Assembly: GCF_031460495.1 (NCBI RefSeq)
Contig: NZ_JAVKTS010000001.1
Coordinates: forward strand, 372,001 to 436,000
Direction: 5' to 3'
From: Tissierella sp.
Lineage (GTDB): Bacteria > Bacillota > Clostridia > Tissierellales > Tissierellaceae
Length of the DNA stretch: 64,000 nt
Below the pieces are notes generated by a model. It had not been told where the DNA came from and made no database searches. It saw only the letters and a list, made by a program, of their open reading frames with translations. Position numbers and translations under genes: made by a program. Below, piece by piece: positions 62,486 through 64,000 of the stretch. Within the stretch, counting starts at the first letter, position 1; every line of letters starts with the position of its first letter.

Positions 62486-63634
62486 ATGTTGAAGTTACCA
62501 GAGAATTTTGAAAGCTACGAAGAGGCAAGGAGAGAAGGGTTTTTAAAAGTAAAAGCATTGAAAGAAAAGGGAACTCCAGTTGTAGGAGTCTTTTGTACAT
62601 ATACACCTATTGAACTGATTCATGCTGCAGGGGCAGTAGCTGTTAGTCTATGTGGTACATCAGATGTACCAATACATCATGCTGAGCAACACTTACCTAA
62701 AAATCTTTGCCCCCTTATAAAATCCAGCTATGGCTTTGCAGTATCTGAAACATGTCCATATTTTTATTTTGCTGACCTGATAGTAGGGGAAACTACTTGT
62801 GATGGTAAGAAAAAAATGTATGAGCTACTAGGTGAACTTAGACCTACTCATGTCATGCATTTACCTCAAGGGCAGGATAAGGATCATGGATTTAGATATT
62901 GGAGAGAGGAATTAGTTAGATTAAAGGAAGTATTGGAAGAAAAGTTGAATGTAAAGATCACTGAAGAGATGTTAAGGGAAGAGATAAAGGAAAGGAATGG
63001 TGAAAGAAAAGTACTTCTAGATTTCTATGAATTAGGCAAATTGAATCCCTCACCTATATCAGGCCGTGAGGTAAATGAAACTATGGAGGCTTTAGGATTT
63101 CAATTTGATAGAAAAGCTCAATGTGATTTTATAGTTGAAAGAACAAAAGAACTGAGGGAGAAATTTGAGAAGGAACTAAAGGGTACTAAATCAAACAGGC
63201 CTAGAATACTTGTGACTGGTTGCCCATTAGGAGGAGTTAGAGATAAGGTTCTAAAAACCATAGAGGATTCTGGTGCAGATATAGTAGCTTTTGAAAATTG
63301 TAGTGGTGTTAGAGAAAAGGCTACTCAAGTAGATGAAACAAAAGATCCTATAGATGCTTTAACGGAAAAATACCTAAATGTCAGTTGCTCAGTAATGACA
63401 CCAAATCCAAGACGATTTGAAGCATTAGATGAAATGATAGATGAATATGAAATAGATGGAGTAATAGAAGTGGTTTTACAAGCCTGTCATACATTCAGTG
63501 TAGAATCTTATAATGTAAAAAGATTTGTAACTGAGAAAAAGGAAAAACCTTATTTGTATATTGAAACAGATTATTCAAAATTAGATGTAGGACAGATAAA
63601 TACAAGAATAAATGCATTTTTAGAGATGATGTAA
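62486..63634 (+). CDS. Double-cubane cluster protein / 2-hydroxyacyl-CoA dehydratase-type reductase
   Basis: A 382-residue protein of the HgdB/YjiM-like family: GVFCTYTPIELIHAAGAVAVSLCG at the start, NLCPLIKSSYG, CPYFYFADLIVGETTCDGKKKMYE, and VVLQACHTFSVESYNVKRF near the end. Cysteines in these blocks bind the [8Fe-9S] double cubane or [4Fe-4S] cluster. Members carry out low-potential reductions powered by an ATPase activator, which is not in the window. ATG 62486 follows AAAGGAGTGA; the ATG at 62462 lies before that site. Substrate unknown. Confidence 0.85.
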   Translation: MLKLPENFESYEEARREGFLKVKALKEKGTPVVGVFCTYTPIELIHAAGAVAVSLCGTSDVPIHHAEQHLPKNLCPLIKSSYGFAVSETCPYFYFADLIVGETTCDGKKKMYELLGELRPTHVMHLPQGQDKDHGFRYWREELVRLKEVLEEKLNVKITEEMLREEIKERNGERKVLLDFYELGKLNPSPISGREVNETMEALGFQFDRKAQCDFIVERTKELREKFEKELKGTKSNRPRILVTGCPLGGVRDKVLKTIEDSGADIVAFENCSGVREKATQVDETKDPIDALTEKYLNVSCSVMTPNPRRFEALDEMIDEYEIDGVIEVVLQACHTFSVESYNVKRFVTEKKEKPYLYIETDYSKLDVGQINTRINAFLEMM

Positions 63635-63646
63635 AAAAATAAAACT

Positions 63647-63681
63647 ATTAAAGGGTATATTTTTCAAATATACCCTTTAAT
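63647..63681. terminator. Intrinsic terminator
   Basis: ATTAAAGGGTATATT at 63647-63661 pairs perfectly with AATATACCCTTTAAT at 63667-63681. Confidence 0.85.
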
Positions 63682-63772
63682 ATTAGGCAAATCAGCTATA
63701 TTGACAGAAATTTCATACTTTGGTACTATGTATATATTGTATGACAAGCTTTAGCCAAATAGGGGTGTTCAT

Positions 63773-64000
63773 ATGAAACGAAAATTTATATTAGCCATAA
63801 TATTTTTTGCTCTGATTTTCATAATATTAGGTAAGAAAACTTTTCAAAATGATGATCCAATTTTCACTGTAGATAATAATAGTGGAGAAATCAATTTGGG
63901 AGAGGATAACACAGTAGAGCAGAAAATAGATGATGAAATCTTATTTCTACTTATGGGTGTAGATGCTAATGGTACAAAGACATATAAGGGAACTCGTACG
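63773..64000 (+). CDS. LytR-CpsA-Psr family protein (5' part, runs off the window)
   Basis: The first 76 residues are visible. One N-terminal membrane helix (FILAIIFFALIFIILG) is followed by an acidic linker and ILFLLMGVDANGTKTYKGTRT, the start of the LCP domain (LLLGvD...G.RTDT) that attaches polymers to peptidoglycan. AGGGGTGTTC precedes the ATG. The catalytic arginines lie beyond the end. Confidence 0.75.
   Translation, partial: MKRKFILAIIFFALIFIILGKKTFQNDDPIFTVDNNSGEINLGEDNTVEQKIDDEILFLLMGVDANGTKTYKGTRT

Noticed and set aside
1-64000. CRISPR array, rRNA or tRNA genes
   Set aside because: I saw no regularly spaced repeats, no rRNA stretches and no cloverleaf with TTCRA arms in any intergenic region.

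Overview
The window reads as the chromosome of a low-G+C, anaerobic, probably spore-forming Firmicute of the Clostridia/Tissierellia type that ferments amino acids. The grounds are a D-proline reductase operon, two confident selenoproteins with in-frame UGA codons (PrdB and formate dehydrogenase) and a likely third (HgcA), SpoVB, strong AGGAGG ribosome binding sites, AT-rich spacers, and no respiratory or oxygen-dependent system. Species cannot be named from the sequence alone.

Layout. 1-1716: the end of a DUF4130-type DNA repair protein and an amidohydrolase. 1891-9145: a sigma-54 activator (PrdR type), a -24/-12 promoter, then prdC, prdA, a small gene, prdB (Sec) and prdF, which together take up, racemise and reduce proline as a Stickland electron acceptor. 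9265-13134: a self-regulated TetR gene with an FtsX-type ABC exporter. 13228-14857: an antitoxin with a truncated toxin remnant, a small secreted-looking or cytosolic protein gene and an XRE regulator. 14878-20308: a possible small RNA, rsgA, ftsH, a LigB-type dioxygenase and a nitronate monooxygenase/FabK-like protein. 20423-26841: tcdA, the mercury methylation pair hgcA (with an in-frame UGA near its start) and hgcB, an Old Yellow Enzyme, ung, an acetate transporter and an S41 peptidase.

27248-39975: a 12.7 kb catabolic island bounded by two direct copies of a 75-bp sequence (74 of 75 identical). It carries a LysR regulator, a carboxylesterase, a LivJ/H/MG/F-type ABC importer with a fused permease-ATPase, a ketopantoate-reductase-like enzyme, and a sigma-54-controlled divergon in which a 3-hydroxyacyl-CoA dehydrogenase and a beta-keto acid cleavage enzyme face their own PAS/AAA+ activator. 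Part of it is visibly richer in G+C than its surroundings.

39999-63634: a formate dehydrogenase and pterin cofactor region. An NADH-linked diaphorase (NuoE and NuoF type), an iron-sulfur subunit and a selenocysteine formate dehydrogenase look like an electron-bifurcating formate dehydrogenase complex. They are followed by mogA, mobA, fdhD, the tungstate importer tupABC, then (after spoVB and a thioesterase) moeA, a MoeA-substrate-binding-protein fusion, moaA and a MoaC-MOSC fusion. The two parts supply metal uptake, cofactor synthesis, sulfuration and target enzyme. murF and ddl interrupt the series on the other strand. yqeB and xdhC (selenium-dependent molybdenum hydroxylase maturation) and a double-cubane-cluster reductase follow. 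The window ends inside a LytR-CpsA-Psr gene.

The most notable points are a complete hgcAB pair whose HgcA reading frame needs UGA to be read as selenocysteine beside an N-terminal cysteine, the repeat-flanked catabolic island, a mogA gene with no conventional start codon, and two untranslated segments (14913-15126 and 48190-48280) that look like structured RNAs.
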